In this document: positions 1 to 10,345 of the stretch, in pieces | How the letters are laid out: the number at the start of each line of letters is the position of its first letter | Position numbering within the stretch: position 1 is the first letter of the stretch | Notes under the pieces: generated by a model | The model's input: only the letters and a program-made list of their open reading frames with translations | Databases searched by the model: none | What the model was told of the DNA's origin: nothing | Source of the DNA: Purpureocillium takamizusanense | Taxonomy: Eukaryota > Ascomycota > Sordariomycetes > Hypocreales > Ophiocordycipitaceae | Direction: 5' to 3' | Length of the DNA stretch: 64,000 bases | Assembly: GCF_022605165.1 (NCBI RefSeq) | Contig: NC_063070.1 | Span: forward strand, 744,001-808,000 | Position numbers and translations under genes: made by a program

Positions 1-2464
1 CTGGGCAAAGGCGGTGAGACACCAACTAGACGCTCGCTGACGGGCGAAGGAAGCTTTGGGGTTGACGCCGAGCCGTCCGTGTTTCGCGAGCCTTGCGGGG
101 GGTTTTTTTCTTTTCAGCTGGAGCCGTGGAGTTGAGTAAGTCTTGCAGGCAATTGCCGCAAGAAGTTGGGAGCTGGCTTCACGGGCGGCTCGACTTTTGC
201 ACGAGAAGTCGGCCCTAATACGTATCACCGGCAGGCGGCCTGGTGTCGCGAGGAAGGTAATGACATGATATGTGTGTGCGTACCTTTGAGAAGGTGCGAG
301 GGGCTTGTTTCGGCAGCTCCCTCGGTCACCGTTGCCTTTTGTAAGGATAATATTAGGTAGGTACCTAGATTAGTGCCTACCTCTAGCACTTTACAGGTAC
401 CTATACTTACCTAGATCCCTGTACAACCAACTGACAGACGCACTGACTCTGTCGGTAGCAACTGCCTAACAGGAGTCGCTGAGGATTGACCAACCGACTC
501 CCCTCTCCGCGATTCCAAGGCCACCATTCTGCCCATCACGCCACCTCAGCGCTCCCGGCCACAATCACAGAACGTTAGTATATGGTAGCTAGCACCACAG
601 CTTTGCACGGATCAATGACCCCAAAAAGCTCGTTAAACTTCTCGACGTCGAGGCCGTGGTGCAGCAGCATCGAGGCACAATCGCTGCTTGAGCCCTCGTG
701 CGGCTGTCAGACTCTGCGGAGCAGCCAGCTACCTGGTCATGCCCGGCAACGCAGCTCTCCACGATTTCAATGAGACAAGAACCTAGGCAGAACAGCGCCG
801 GCTTTACTCTACTTCACGCACCCGATGCCTTGGCGATAGATCTTACAGCCTGTACTGCCACGTCGTCCGACCCCGTTGCATTCCATGGATTGAGGCAATT
901 GAAGAGACAGCCCCAGATTACCTACTAGTAAATATACATGAGCACGGCTTCAGCTGAACATGCGTCATGTTGGATTCCTGCCTGACACATCAAATCAACC
1001 CGTCTTAACTCCCTTTCGGATGAGGGCCTCGACTAGACCTCATAGGTTCCTCTCTATCCGCGGCAGGACACGCGAGGGTCCCTATGTTTTGAGCTCGCGC
1101 CGGCGACTCTAATGCATGGTCGCCGCCGGTCTGCCACTGGGTGCCCAATCTTTACCCCAATCCCATCCAAACAGTGTGGCCAATTAAGCATCAGCGGTCC
1201 GACTCGTCGACCCAGCCCGCTTGCCTCAAAGATTTTATATCAACAAAGGTGTTTATTGACTAACAGGGACAGTATCATCTTCTCTGAACATCATACGTCC
1301 CAGCGTTTTCAGCAATAAGAACAAAGGACTCTATTAACAGACTGTGTTCTAGAATATTCTCGATGGTCACGATGGTCGACCTTCTTGTGGTGACCCGAAG
1401 TACGTTGCTACCCAGTAGCTCGGCGGATCTGTATCGCCGCCCGACCAGACGACAATATACAATGAACCCCCACATCCCCACCAATTCCGCCTCGTCGATC
1501 ATCAATAACTTTCAAACGCGACCGTTGAGTGGGCTGTAGATCCTGACGGGGATTCCAGATTATCTCGGAGTCAAGGGGGGTGAAGGCAGGCGTGCGTTCC
1601 TGCACATGCTCCATGCGCCACTCATCAACGAGCTCATGCGACAGGTACGAGATCCACAGGTAAAACAGTGCATAATCGTCCGATCTAAAAATTGCATTCA
1701 GCTGCGGCAAACGCATTGTGAGCATCCGATTTGCTGGCACACGACTGACTTTCTCACCGTGTGGGCCAAGTTGTCTCGGGGGGTCATGATAGAACTTATA
1801 ACCCATGATCTCAACTCGCCAACGTCGACGTGACAGACCTGCGTCTACGAAAGCGGCAGTAGCAGAATGTTTTCGTGAGGTTTTGGACTTGGACAAGTGA
1901 AACTTTGCGCAGACAGATGTGGACGGGACAACGTAGCGTCACAAGTCTTTGAAGGTAAGCCCTACGCCCCCGGACACTGAACAAGGCAATCCGGACAAAC
2001 TACGGTCGTGAAATTGCTCATGTAATAACCACAACAAAGAATTTCGAACAATACGGGCAGTCGAGAACGCAGAATCAGCGACTGGTAAAGTGCTGCGTAG
2101 TAACATGTCTGTGTATGAGAGGCAGCAGATATGCGGTATGACTGGAAATGTAGCGAGACTCGAAATCTACGTTTCGGCTGGGCTTACACTGTCACGTACA
2201 TGGAACAACATATGCGAGCCTTGCCAATCACCTTTTAGCAACAACAACAACTACTGTCAAGCCTACTACAACCACACCGCATCCGCTCACGGTGGACAGC
2301 AGGCCCATAGAATACGAGCTATCAAACGACATCGCTCTGGGCTCTGCAGAGTTTCGGCGCCATTGCACAGCACAGCTCTGAGTTATTATATTCGACGGCT
2401 TTTTGGTTCTAAATCTTGATGTCGAGGTCACACCCCCCCGCGCCTTGGCGTATGCGACGCTGAG
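1..2464. other. Gene-poor stretch, no supported gene
   Basis: No ORF here reads like a known family, and the reading frames are short and broken. Positions 354-414 carry a cluster of TAGGTA/TACCTA words of the sort repeated elsewhere between genes. A minus-strand open frame at 1408-1806 (132 codons from an internal ATG) has protein-like composition but no family I recognise; it is treated as a possible relic in the findings. A relic origin by decay is an inference. Confidence 0.5.
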
Positions 2465-3364
2465 GTGTGTCACGATATCTCATGTCGACCCAGGACTGCT
2501 GATTCGGTTCTGATCTGCGCGATACAGCACACGATAGACGGATCTTCAGTCTTAGTCCTGGGAGGTACAGGACCTGGCGGTATATGCCTTCTGAGGGAAC
2601 TCCTCTGGCGCAAGGATGCCGTGGTGACATTCACGAGGGAGCCTAGCAAGATACCGAACAGGTTCAATATTGTCCAATCCGCTTCTGAAGGCAGGTATGC
2701 GCCTCTACGCTACGATACACAAACGGACAATGAATGATCGTCAAGTCATCGCAGATGTTGACACTTAGAGCTGTCCTAGGCACTAAAGAGTGAATTGTCC
2801 GATAGAGATGCTCTAGAGACTGCAGTCTCGGAGAGCAACGCCGTAATTGCCTTTCTCGGACGCAACACACTGCGTCACATAGAGCCAACAGTATACGTCG
2901 CCTTTTACGAGCCTCTGTTCGAGATAATGCGGGCGCATGGTATGCGCCGCATTCTCATCATGAGCACGTTATCATACGCGCAAGCAAGCGATAGCTTCTC
3001 GGCAATTTGCTGGCTCTTCGTCGCGCTGCTGCTCGTGGTGGCTTATTCTGGCTGGCGTACTTCGCGAGGCATCGGACGTGTATTTGAAAAGCAGGCGGGG
3101 GACCTCGACTGGACGGTATTCCGCATCGGTGGCGTCGAGGGAGGTGGCGACGAAGGGACATGGAGAAGGGGTATAGAGGACGACCAAGTCTACGAGGGGT
3201 TGATCGGGCATGACGGCTGGAGCACTAGCCAGAAGAGGGCAGCGTTGATGCGATGGCTTGTTGATGCTGTTGAAGATGGCAGGACGCAGTATTTTTTTTA
3301 TTTTTTTTTTCATAAAAAAGAAATGCCTTCCGTCAGCAGGCTGGCGACAGGAACGCCATCGTGA
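2465..3364 (+). CDS. NAD(P)-binding Rossmann-fold protein (NmrA/atypical SDR-like), start unresolved
   Basis: The product resembles fungal NAD(P)H-binding proteins of the NmrA/atypical short-chain dehydrogenase type. The first exon holds the dinucleotide-binding strand-loop with VLVLGGTGPGG, and the later part has the family-like LDWTVFRIGG and KRAALMRWLVDAVEDG blocks. The best reading is an exon ending at 2694, an intron 2695-2790, and a second exon 2791-3364; the join gives SEGSELSDRD in one frame. No ATG lies in frame before the glycine motif, and the frame is merely open from 2465, so the start is either in a missed upstream exon or lost. Near the C-terminus a T-rich stretch at 3291-3324 inserts a Phe-rich segment between DGRTQ and MPSVSRL, which are normally close together. 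Substrate is unknown. It may be a functional gene with an unseen first exon or a young pseudogene. Confidence 0.6.
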
Positions 3365-4726
3365 GCACGATCTCACTGTAACGACGAGCCGGAAGATTTT
3401 GAGTTGAGTAGGTCAGGAGGCTAGAGTATCTCGGGGTTCTGCGGTTCACTTCCTTACTGGTCTTTCATGTGCCGTGAGAATGATCACTACGGAGCACTGG
3501 GAGAGCATTTTCCGCTTATAAGCTGGGTTCGCATTCCTCCACCGTCAATCCTACTCCGTAGCTACTTCCAAAGCCTCTAATTGCCGTCAGGACAGTTATC
3601 ATACCCCCATTGCCGACGATGCCCCATGCTGATTACGAATATAGTGCGTGCTGAAGGGGGCGACCATACCGAACCGTGGGAGAGCAACGAAAGCTGCAAC
3701 CAAACAACCTTTTTCCGGATATGTATGCCCTGACACGTGCAATCATCCGTTTCGTCGGCGCTTCGCCAGTCTCGGGAACGCTAGTCTCGGGATCGCGACC
3801 TCGAGATCGTGCACTCATCTCGATCAAGGGCTGGTCTGGGTGCAGTCCGGGCAAGTGAAGCTGCACGGCTTAACAAGCTCTCCAATGGCTGGACAGGCGA
3901 CGGCCCAAAAGGGAAGGTAGGGCCCAGATCCAGTTATTAACGCCCCACGCCGCCAGCTTTCTCCCCACGCGCTTTCTCCCGCCAGGCCCGAGCCGTCACC
4001 ACCCTCGATTGTCATCTGTCTGCATTTGGCACCTTTCAGTCACTAGCAAAGACATTGGTCACCAAGATTAGTTATCCCCCAGCTCCTCGAGCGTGAGCGC
4101 TTGCTCGGTTGTGCCTTGCGTCGCGCCCCTTGCTCGAGGATGAGACATGCGCGCCTTTTTCCGCGTGAGCCGATGGGGCCACCGCGACCGCTTCTCTTTG
4201 GAGGAAGAGTAACTAAGTTACGTACCTGCTTCGTTCAAGGTGGCACGAGCGCCAACCCTTGGAATGAGCTCGCACAGCCATACAACTTTCTCCTCAGCCG
4301 CACGTCGGAGATAACGGTAAATACGCCCGACCCGTTTGTCTCGCCAGCTGCGACATCTGGAGCCTAGAATGTACACCGGGAGCTGAGGTATCCGAAGCAT
4401 CACGTCAGAAGGTCATTCGTCAGAACAATTCATGAGCACAAGCATAGACATTCTGTCACCAATTGGAGCCCGACTCCAGAGCGGAGCTAGACGGCTAATT
4501 ATTCAGCCCCGATGGCCGAAGCTCTCACCATGTGCAAGTATCGAGAGCTGATTTTGCCATCGTTTAACGCACAGTGTTGTACTGGGAATAGCGATAGTTG
4601 TCTCGTACAGCATCTTTCCTTCGCTCTATGTTTGCCTACTTCAGTGTGCGTGTCGCATACACTTGATGAATCTTGTAAAGATCTTGGTGAGCCGCCATAT
4701 GAAATGCTCTGCTATTAGTAGCCCCT
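3365..4726. other. Intergenic stretch, nothing recognised
   Basis: It lies between the NAD(P)-binding gene and the 3' end of the minus-strand permease. The open frames here (at most about 97 codons) show no family signature. I see no RNA gene and no repeat. Confidence 0.5.
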
Positions 4727-6427
4727 TCAACAGCTTTTGCGCCCATCCACCAGTGCCACGGGTCCTGTGTACACTCGCCGACCTGAAATAGTAAAAAATA
4801 TGAGTGCAATGGTAAGCACCGAAGTAAACATGACGGATGACCAGTTGAAATTTGCGAGGGTCACCGGTCTAGTCAGAGGCCAGAATGCCCAGAAAAAGCT
4901 CCACGTAGCGTACCCGACGCCTGCAGCATTGATTGGAATTGCGAACCTCCCGAGCGAGAAACGGCTAGGTGGCAAAGTGGTTGGATGCCAAATCCTTCGC
5001 CACAGCAAACAACCAATGCTTAGCCCATAACACTGCAGTAACGCAACTGCATTAAGCGAGTTAATGGCGTAGTATGCGACCGGGCTACCGATATAGATCA
5101 TGGCCAGCAAGATACTGATAGAGGCAGTAAGAATGCAGGCATTCTGGGGAATGCGACGCGTACTATGGACTTTCGATATCCACTTGGACATAGGCAACCC
5201 ATTATCCCGAGAAAATGCAAAGAGATCTCGACTAGTAGTTGTCAAGCATGTTGTCGTTGAGCTCATTAGCGAGAAAGCCATGAAACTCAATAGAACTGTC
5301 AGCCACGTTTTAGGCATCGAGTTCCGTAGTACGTGAATGGCTGGAATTGTAGTAGGGTCGCCAAGAGCTTCGTCGAGGTTTGGCATATGGTAGCATAACG
5401 TAATGAATAATGGTTGCGTGAGGCAGAAGCCAGCGACGAATATGGCGATGATAGCTTTTGGTATAGAAACAGAAGCGGCCCTGACCTCCTCGGACATATT
5501 TGCTGCCTGGGCAGAGACCGTTAGTGTAAAATTCCTCGTGCGAAATGAAAAAAAAAAAAAACTTACAGAGTCGGCGCCAAAGATTCTTGTACATGTTTGC
5601 CCTACCATCAAAGCCAAGGGCATGCTAGGCCATCCTCCCCGATTTTCGAACAATACCCAGACCTGCTCCGAAGTCGCTCGAGGGCCATTGACCCAGATCG
5701 GAATAACAACCGCGAAATAGATGAAAAGTTGAAGTGTGAGAGCTTCAGTCTGCCAGCGCGGCAAAAGCTTGGGACCGAGGATATTAACGAGGAGCCCCAC
5801 GCAGGAGATCGCAGCGGCCATTATTGATGCCTGCCACGGAGGTGACGTGTACGTCGGGTAATTGATGGAGATTATTGCCTGTATCAGCGTGGCATTGAGG
5901 AGTACGGCTCCCGCGTAGCCTGACTGCCAGGCCAATGTCGACGTCCAACTGCAAGAGTCAGAAATCATCTGGTAAGCCAGTGCTCATCGAATATCAACTT
6001 ACCCCGTCACGTAGCTTAGTATCTTTTGAAAGCGCATGGGAGAGAATTCGCTGACCCAATGATACTGAGCTCCGGCAATTGGGCACATGCTGGCCATTTC
6101 CGCCATGCTGAGATAGATTGGAGTGAAGCCAACGAAGTTCCAGAAAGACGAGTATATAAGGACCGGGAGGCCTCCGTTTAAAAGTGCTGGATTGATGGCG
6201 AGCATGTTGATTTCCCAAAGTGTGACTACGTTTGCAACAAACGAAGCCACAGAGGTCAGCCGAAAATGTCTGACAAGCTCTTGCTTGCGTCCCATGCGCT
6301 GCATATCATGATGATCGCTGGCGGTTCCGTTCGCTTGTCCTTCTGATAGACCTCTGATCTCGGCATGGTAATCGACGCTGACGTCCTGTTTCGAAGCAGT
6401 ATTGGGTGCGATATCGAAAGTCTCCAT
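4727..6427 (-). CDS. APC-superfamily amino acid/choline/GABA-type permease
   Basis: This is an integral membrane transporter of the fungal amino acid/choline/GABA permease group (APC superfamily), expected in the plasma membrane or vacuole. Three exons read from high to low coordinate: 6427-6003, 5948-5567 and 5506-4727, giving 528 residues, a normal length. The introns 5949-6002 and 5507-5566 have GTAAGT donors; the second starts with a long T run just after the donor, and removing it restores the conserved GADS-AANMSEEVR block of the family. About 12 hydrophobic segments are visible. Further typical blocks are WEINMLAINPALLNGGLP near the first helix, SPMRFQKILSYVTGW, and TTTSRDLFAFSRDNGLP. 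The N-terminal 60 residues are hydrophilic and cytosolic-like. The start is the first ATG in frame before the conserved region. The substrate cannot be settled from sequence alone; choline, GABA or other amino acids are all possible. Confidence 0.9.
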
Positions 6428-9259
6428 CGTGATGGCATTGAAGTGTGGTGCGATGGCGTTTGGGCATACAGACAGTACCACGCAAAGCCACACATAGACA
6501 AGGATGTGTGGGCGTTTTCTGCTTTTATTCGAGCATCCAGGAGGGCCAACCTCTGCGACGGGTCGAGCTCAAAGCATGCGTCATTACATCCATCCTCCGC
6601 GCTGTTGCCTGCCCCTGCCCAAGGCACAGTCCCCGGTGCGACAGCGCCATTCCATTTCGAGGGCGCTGTCTATCCTCATGCGTGATCATGTACGACGTGC
6701 GAAGGCTGGCACCAAAACAAATGAGACTGTGGAGCGTCCTGTGTAACACTTGTACTGTGCCAGGTTCAACCACTATGCTCCTCGCACTGTCAGAAAACTC
6801 CCTGCGCAACATACAGTCTCATGAAAGAAGGAAAGGCCCCATCCGTGTTCCCATCCCGTAAACTACAGGATTCTTTCCAATCTTTTGTCTGCCACCTTTC
6901 CCTCACATCGATCGCCTCACGCAATCGCCGTGTAAATGGAAATGCAGACGTGCTGGGCTTTCAGTCTCACGAGGGTACAGTATTGTAGAATGAGCCGCCT
7001 CACGGTACCCGCGCAGGACCGACATGGGTTTCGTTTGCTTTGTCACAATCGCAACGCTGGATTCTTTGCGGCCGGGGGTGAAAGTTCAGCTTGTAGCAAT
7101 AATGCGGCCTGTAATTCACGGCCTCAGGGCTTGTTTGGCTGTCACAAGGACGCTGATGGCGGCTGGGGTGAGGAGACCTCTGCGGGACCGGAGGAGCTGA
7201 GCAAGATGCCCAGCAAGCAGCGGACTGGATCCTCCGCTTGTGTGACTACAGTCGGCGATCGGAATGCCCAACGCCGGTCGCTAGCCCAAGCCACTGGCTG
7301 CTTCCGTGGACGATTCGTTTCGACCAACACCGCGATGACGGGCCAACGACCAGGGCGAACGGGATCGCGGCTTATGCCGTCCGCCCACCCTTTCTCCGAA
7401 TCTGATGGTATCAATGTGCGGATCATCAAGTAACACTTCCCAGATGCCTAGCTCTTCTGAGCATTTATAGTGCGGTGCCTCACGGACGAGTACAAGGGTT
7501 AGCTTCTTTTGAAGCGGTAGCTTTCATGTTGTCAAGGGGGCGCTTGCCGAAATATTATTCCGCTTCGTCGATTGCGGAGATGAGTGGGGAAGTCGGCACT
7601 TGTCGATGATCCCGTGTGAGACTTCGACGAATCAGCTTTCTTGAACTTGACGACAGCCCTCTTTGGGCGCGGCACCGACGCCCAGCCTCAAGACGGACAT
7701 AACCACCATAAGACAATTTTCTTGCACAAGCAGGTGAACGGCCAGTGCTGACGCGAAATCAGCGCCATTGCCTCATCTGCTTGACAGCTCTACCTATTCA
7801 CAGCAATCATCCGCGGATAACGTCAAGTCGCGTGATAACGCTGAGAGACTGGCTTTATTTGTTTTCCGCCCTTTCCTTCCTGAGTCTTGCCTGCCATACA
7901 AGATTATTTATACTTCGTGATGGTAGTAAGATTACGTTGATGTGTTCTTTTTGCGCTGCTGCTCTGTTATTGAAATCACGATGGGCTGCAAGGGTTTTCG
8001 AAGTGACAAGGCATGACCGAACGCCCGCAGATCTTTACTTTTTGACGCCCTTGCTTCAGGAGGCTTCATTCGCTAGCCATTGTGGTAGTGATTTTGGGGA
8101 GATATCCCGATGTTGTCGAAGATCAGTGCTTTGGTCAACCAGGGGAAGCGGTTTCCGCCAGACCACATTGTGTAGACGGAGACTTGGATTCCCCCAATCC
8201 TTAAGTCCGGCTCCCCAGCAGCAGTCTCACTGTGTGGCCGGCGGCGCAACACTAGCGCCTTCCCAAAGCCGTGCGGCACAACCCGTTAGCTGTGACTGTT
8301 GGTCAAGCCCGAGCAGGGTCCGATGCCCAGCCGACCGGATGCTCACAGTAATCTAGCCGCAAATAGTAAGATACGCACGAGAAGGTTAGTCAAGATTTAC
8401 ACCACATGCAACAAATCGAGTATGGGATATGATGAGGAACGCCACAGAACGCGACTTTATGACGCATCTCAAATTTGGGATACATTCTGGCTCGACTAAA
8501 GTTAAAGATCCAAGCTTGCCTACTATAGAACCTCTTGCGAGATGGTTTAAAAATGTTCGTGGCTGCCCATGTTGAGAATTGTCACAAAATTGAGTTCATG
8601 TTTCCTAGGCCGCGGCGTGTCTGTGGCGAATTCGGACACGGCGTTGTCCTAGGATTTCACGCGTGTCTCACTCACGTTTTGAGACTGACGGAATTGGAAG
8701 CTCTGTTGGCTGCGTGCCGAAAATCAACGGTAGGCAACAACCAACATTTCCAGCTTCCGCTTCGACGACAAGCCTCGGCAGATCTCAGGACGTCTCAATG
8801 GGACGTTTCCTAGCACTTGTGCTTCGCCCCTGTCTCACACACGGTGTGATCTAACCTCTTCGACCTGTGCTGCGTTGGATGCTCGACTTCGGCACTCTCA
8901 ATGACAAATTACATGTCAGGATGCAACCCTGCAACGCAACACTATCACGATGCTCTAACTCTAAAATACCACCCGTGCTGCCCAGCACTTCAATCACGTT
9001 GCTGATCATGTAGGTCAGGCAGGGAGGCAGGCAAGACGCGATAAAAATGCTGTGTGCAGCCACTTTCCCCTGGGCAAGTGAGCCTCCGGATTTAAGATCA
9101 TTCTCGCCCCACGTTTCTTCCCTCGACTAATTTGGCGTCTCGAGGGTCGCATTTCTGATTTCACCACTTTGTTCAATAAATGTATTATCAACTTTTGTTA
9201 TTCATCCGTACGTTTTCGCTGCACACTGATTTCGGGTCCTCACTGCATCCCTTCTCACG
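6428..9259. other. Long intergenic stretch without supported gene
   Basis: These 2.8 kb between the permease start and the PTH11-type gene hold several open frames, the longest at 7745-8356 (203 codons, plus). None has a recognisable domain, a consistent splice structure or a sustained protein-like composition. The proximal part should contain the permease promoter. No tRNA or repeat was seen. Confidence 0.45.
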
Positions 9260-10345
9260 ATGGAAGAGGACGCGACTTGTTGGATAGTATCTGTGATGGG
9301 TATTCTTCTCGCCTGGATGTTCCTTTCCATCGTGATCCGCACTTGGAGCAAGTATAAGAGTGGACGTTTAGGCTTAGACGATTATATCGTCTATATTGCG
9401 GCGGTAAGTGGCAGTTTCTCAACCAAACGCAGCGCGCTGACCATAAGCCAAGGCCAGTATCTTGGCACAGAACGTTCTCATTTTTCGTGCTGTGGCGCTT
9501 GGATATCCCATCCCCGAGAGGGAGAAGTCCATGCAAGATCACACCACGATAGGGAAGGTGAGACTACAGCGAGCTCAACTGATTCGAGCGAACGACCTCC
9601 TAATGAAAACATGCTATAGTTACTCTACGCGAGCCAGGTGCTATATGTTTTGTCAAGCGGGCTTTGTCGAGCCTCCTTGTCAATCTTTGTGGCACACCTC
9701 TCTTACCCGAGCCGATTCTGGGCCACACAATATTTTGTTTTTGTAGTGACCATCTGGGCAACGATATCACTCCTTGTAATTGCCGTGAGGGATAGTACCA
9801 GGTTCGAATGGCACCAGCGCAGCGAGACTGAAAACATGGTAGGGCTCACAAGTCTATGGAAATGTGTTGGCTGCAGGCTGACAGGCAATAGTATCGATGT
9901 TGGCTTGGGGTGGAGGCGTCTGGCTTGGCACTCGATGTGTGTCAATGGTCGCTAGCAGTCAGACTTGTCGTGCGTCTCCAAATGCGGATGAGACACCGTG
10001 TCTTAAGTGTCGCTACCTTTTCACTACGTCTCTTGTAGGTCCATGCCTCCCACTCACAGCTCCAAACGTGTGCTCAAATGCAAGGATTCTGTATTGACAT
10101 GAACCGCCTCCAGGCTTATTCCGCTCATCGTTGGCCGCCTCCACTACCTATCATCAGACATCGACAAGCCAAGACAAAGTACGGCTAGCATAATAATCAC
10201 CGAAGCAGCTCTGACTTTCTCTTTGCTGTCTGTCTCGGTACCAGCCTTCAGGTGGCTCTTTCGATCGCTTCAGCAAGGGTTCAAGCTGGGCGACGTCGAG
10301 CTTACAAGCCTGGAGGGTTCTACCTCAAACACCCGCAACTCATGA
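9260..10345 (+). CDS. PTH11-type (fungal rhodopsin-domain) seven-helix membrane protein
   Basis: Five exons give one continuous frame of 280 residues: 9260-9403, 9453-9557, 9620-9838, 9892-10034 and 10114-10345. The introns are 48-79 bases with GT-AG ends (for example GTAAGT at 9404 and GTAGGT at 10035). Family marks are GLDDYIVYIAA after helix 1, a TM3-like segment SQVLYVLSSGLCRASL, the LQMRM...RVLSVATFSLRLL block that fits the usual LQM...K...FSLRL motif, and SVSVPAFRWLF near the last helix. Proteins of this family sit in the plasma membrane, and some act as receptors, as PTH11 does for surface sensing in Magnaporthe. At 280 residues it is shorter than the usual 350 or more, and the extracellular loop before helix 5 lacks the common cysteines, so function may be altered. 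The last two exons lie in a region with almost no long ORF, so the gene is easy to miss. Ligand unknown. Confidence 0.75.

Noticed and set aside
7745..8356. Plus-strand frame of 203 codons
   Set aside because: No family mark, uneven composition, and overlapping frames on the other strand; could be chance.
8851..9063. Minus-strand 70-codon frame divergent from the PTH11-type gene
   Set aside because: Hydrophobic start but no recognisable signal-peptide gene structure and no homology I can name.
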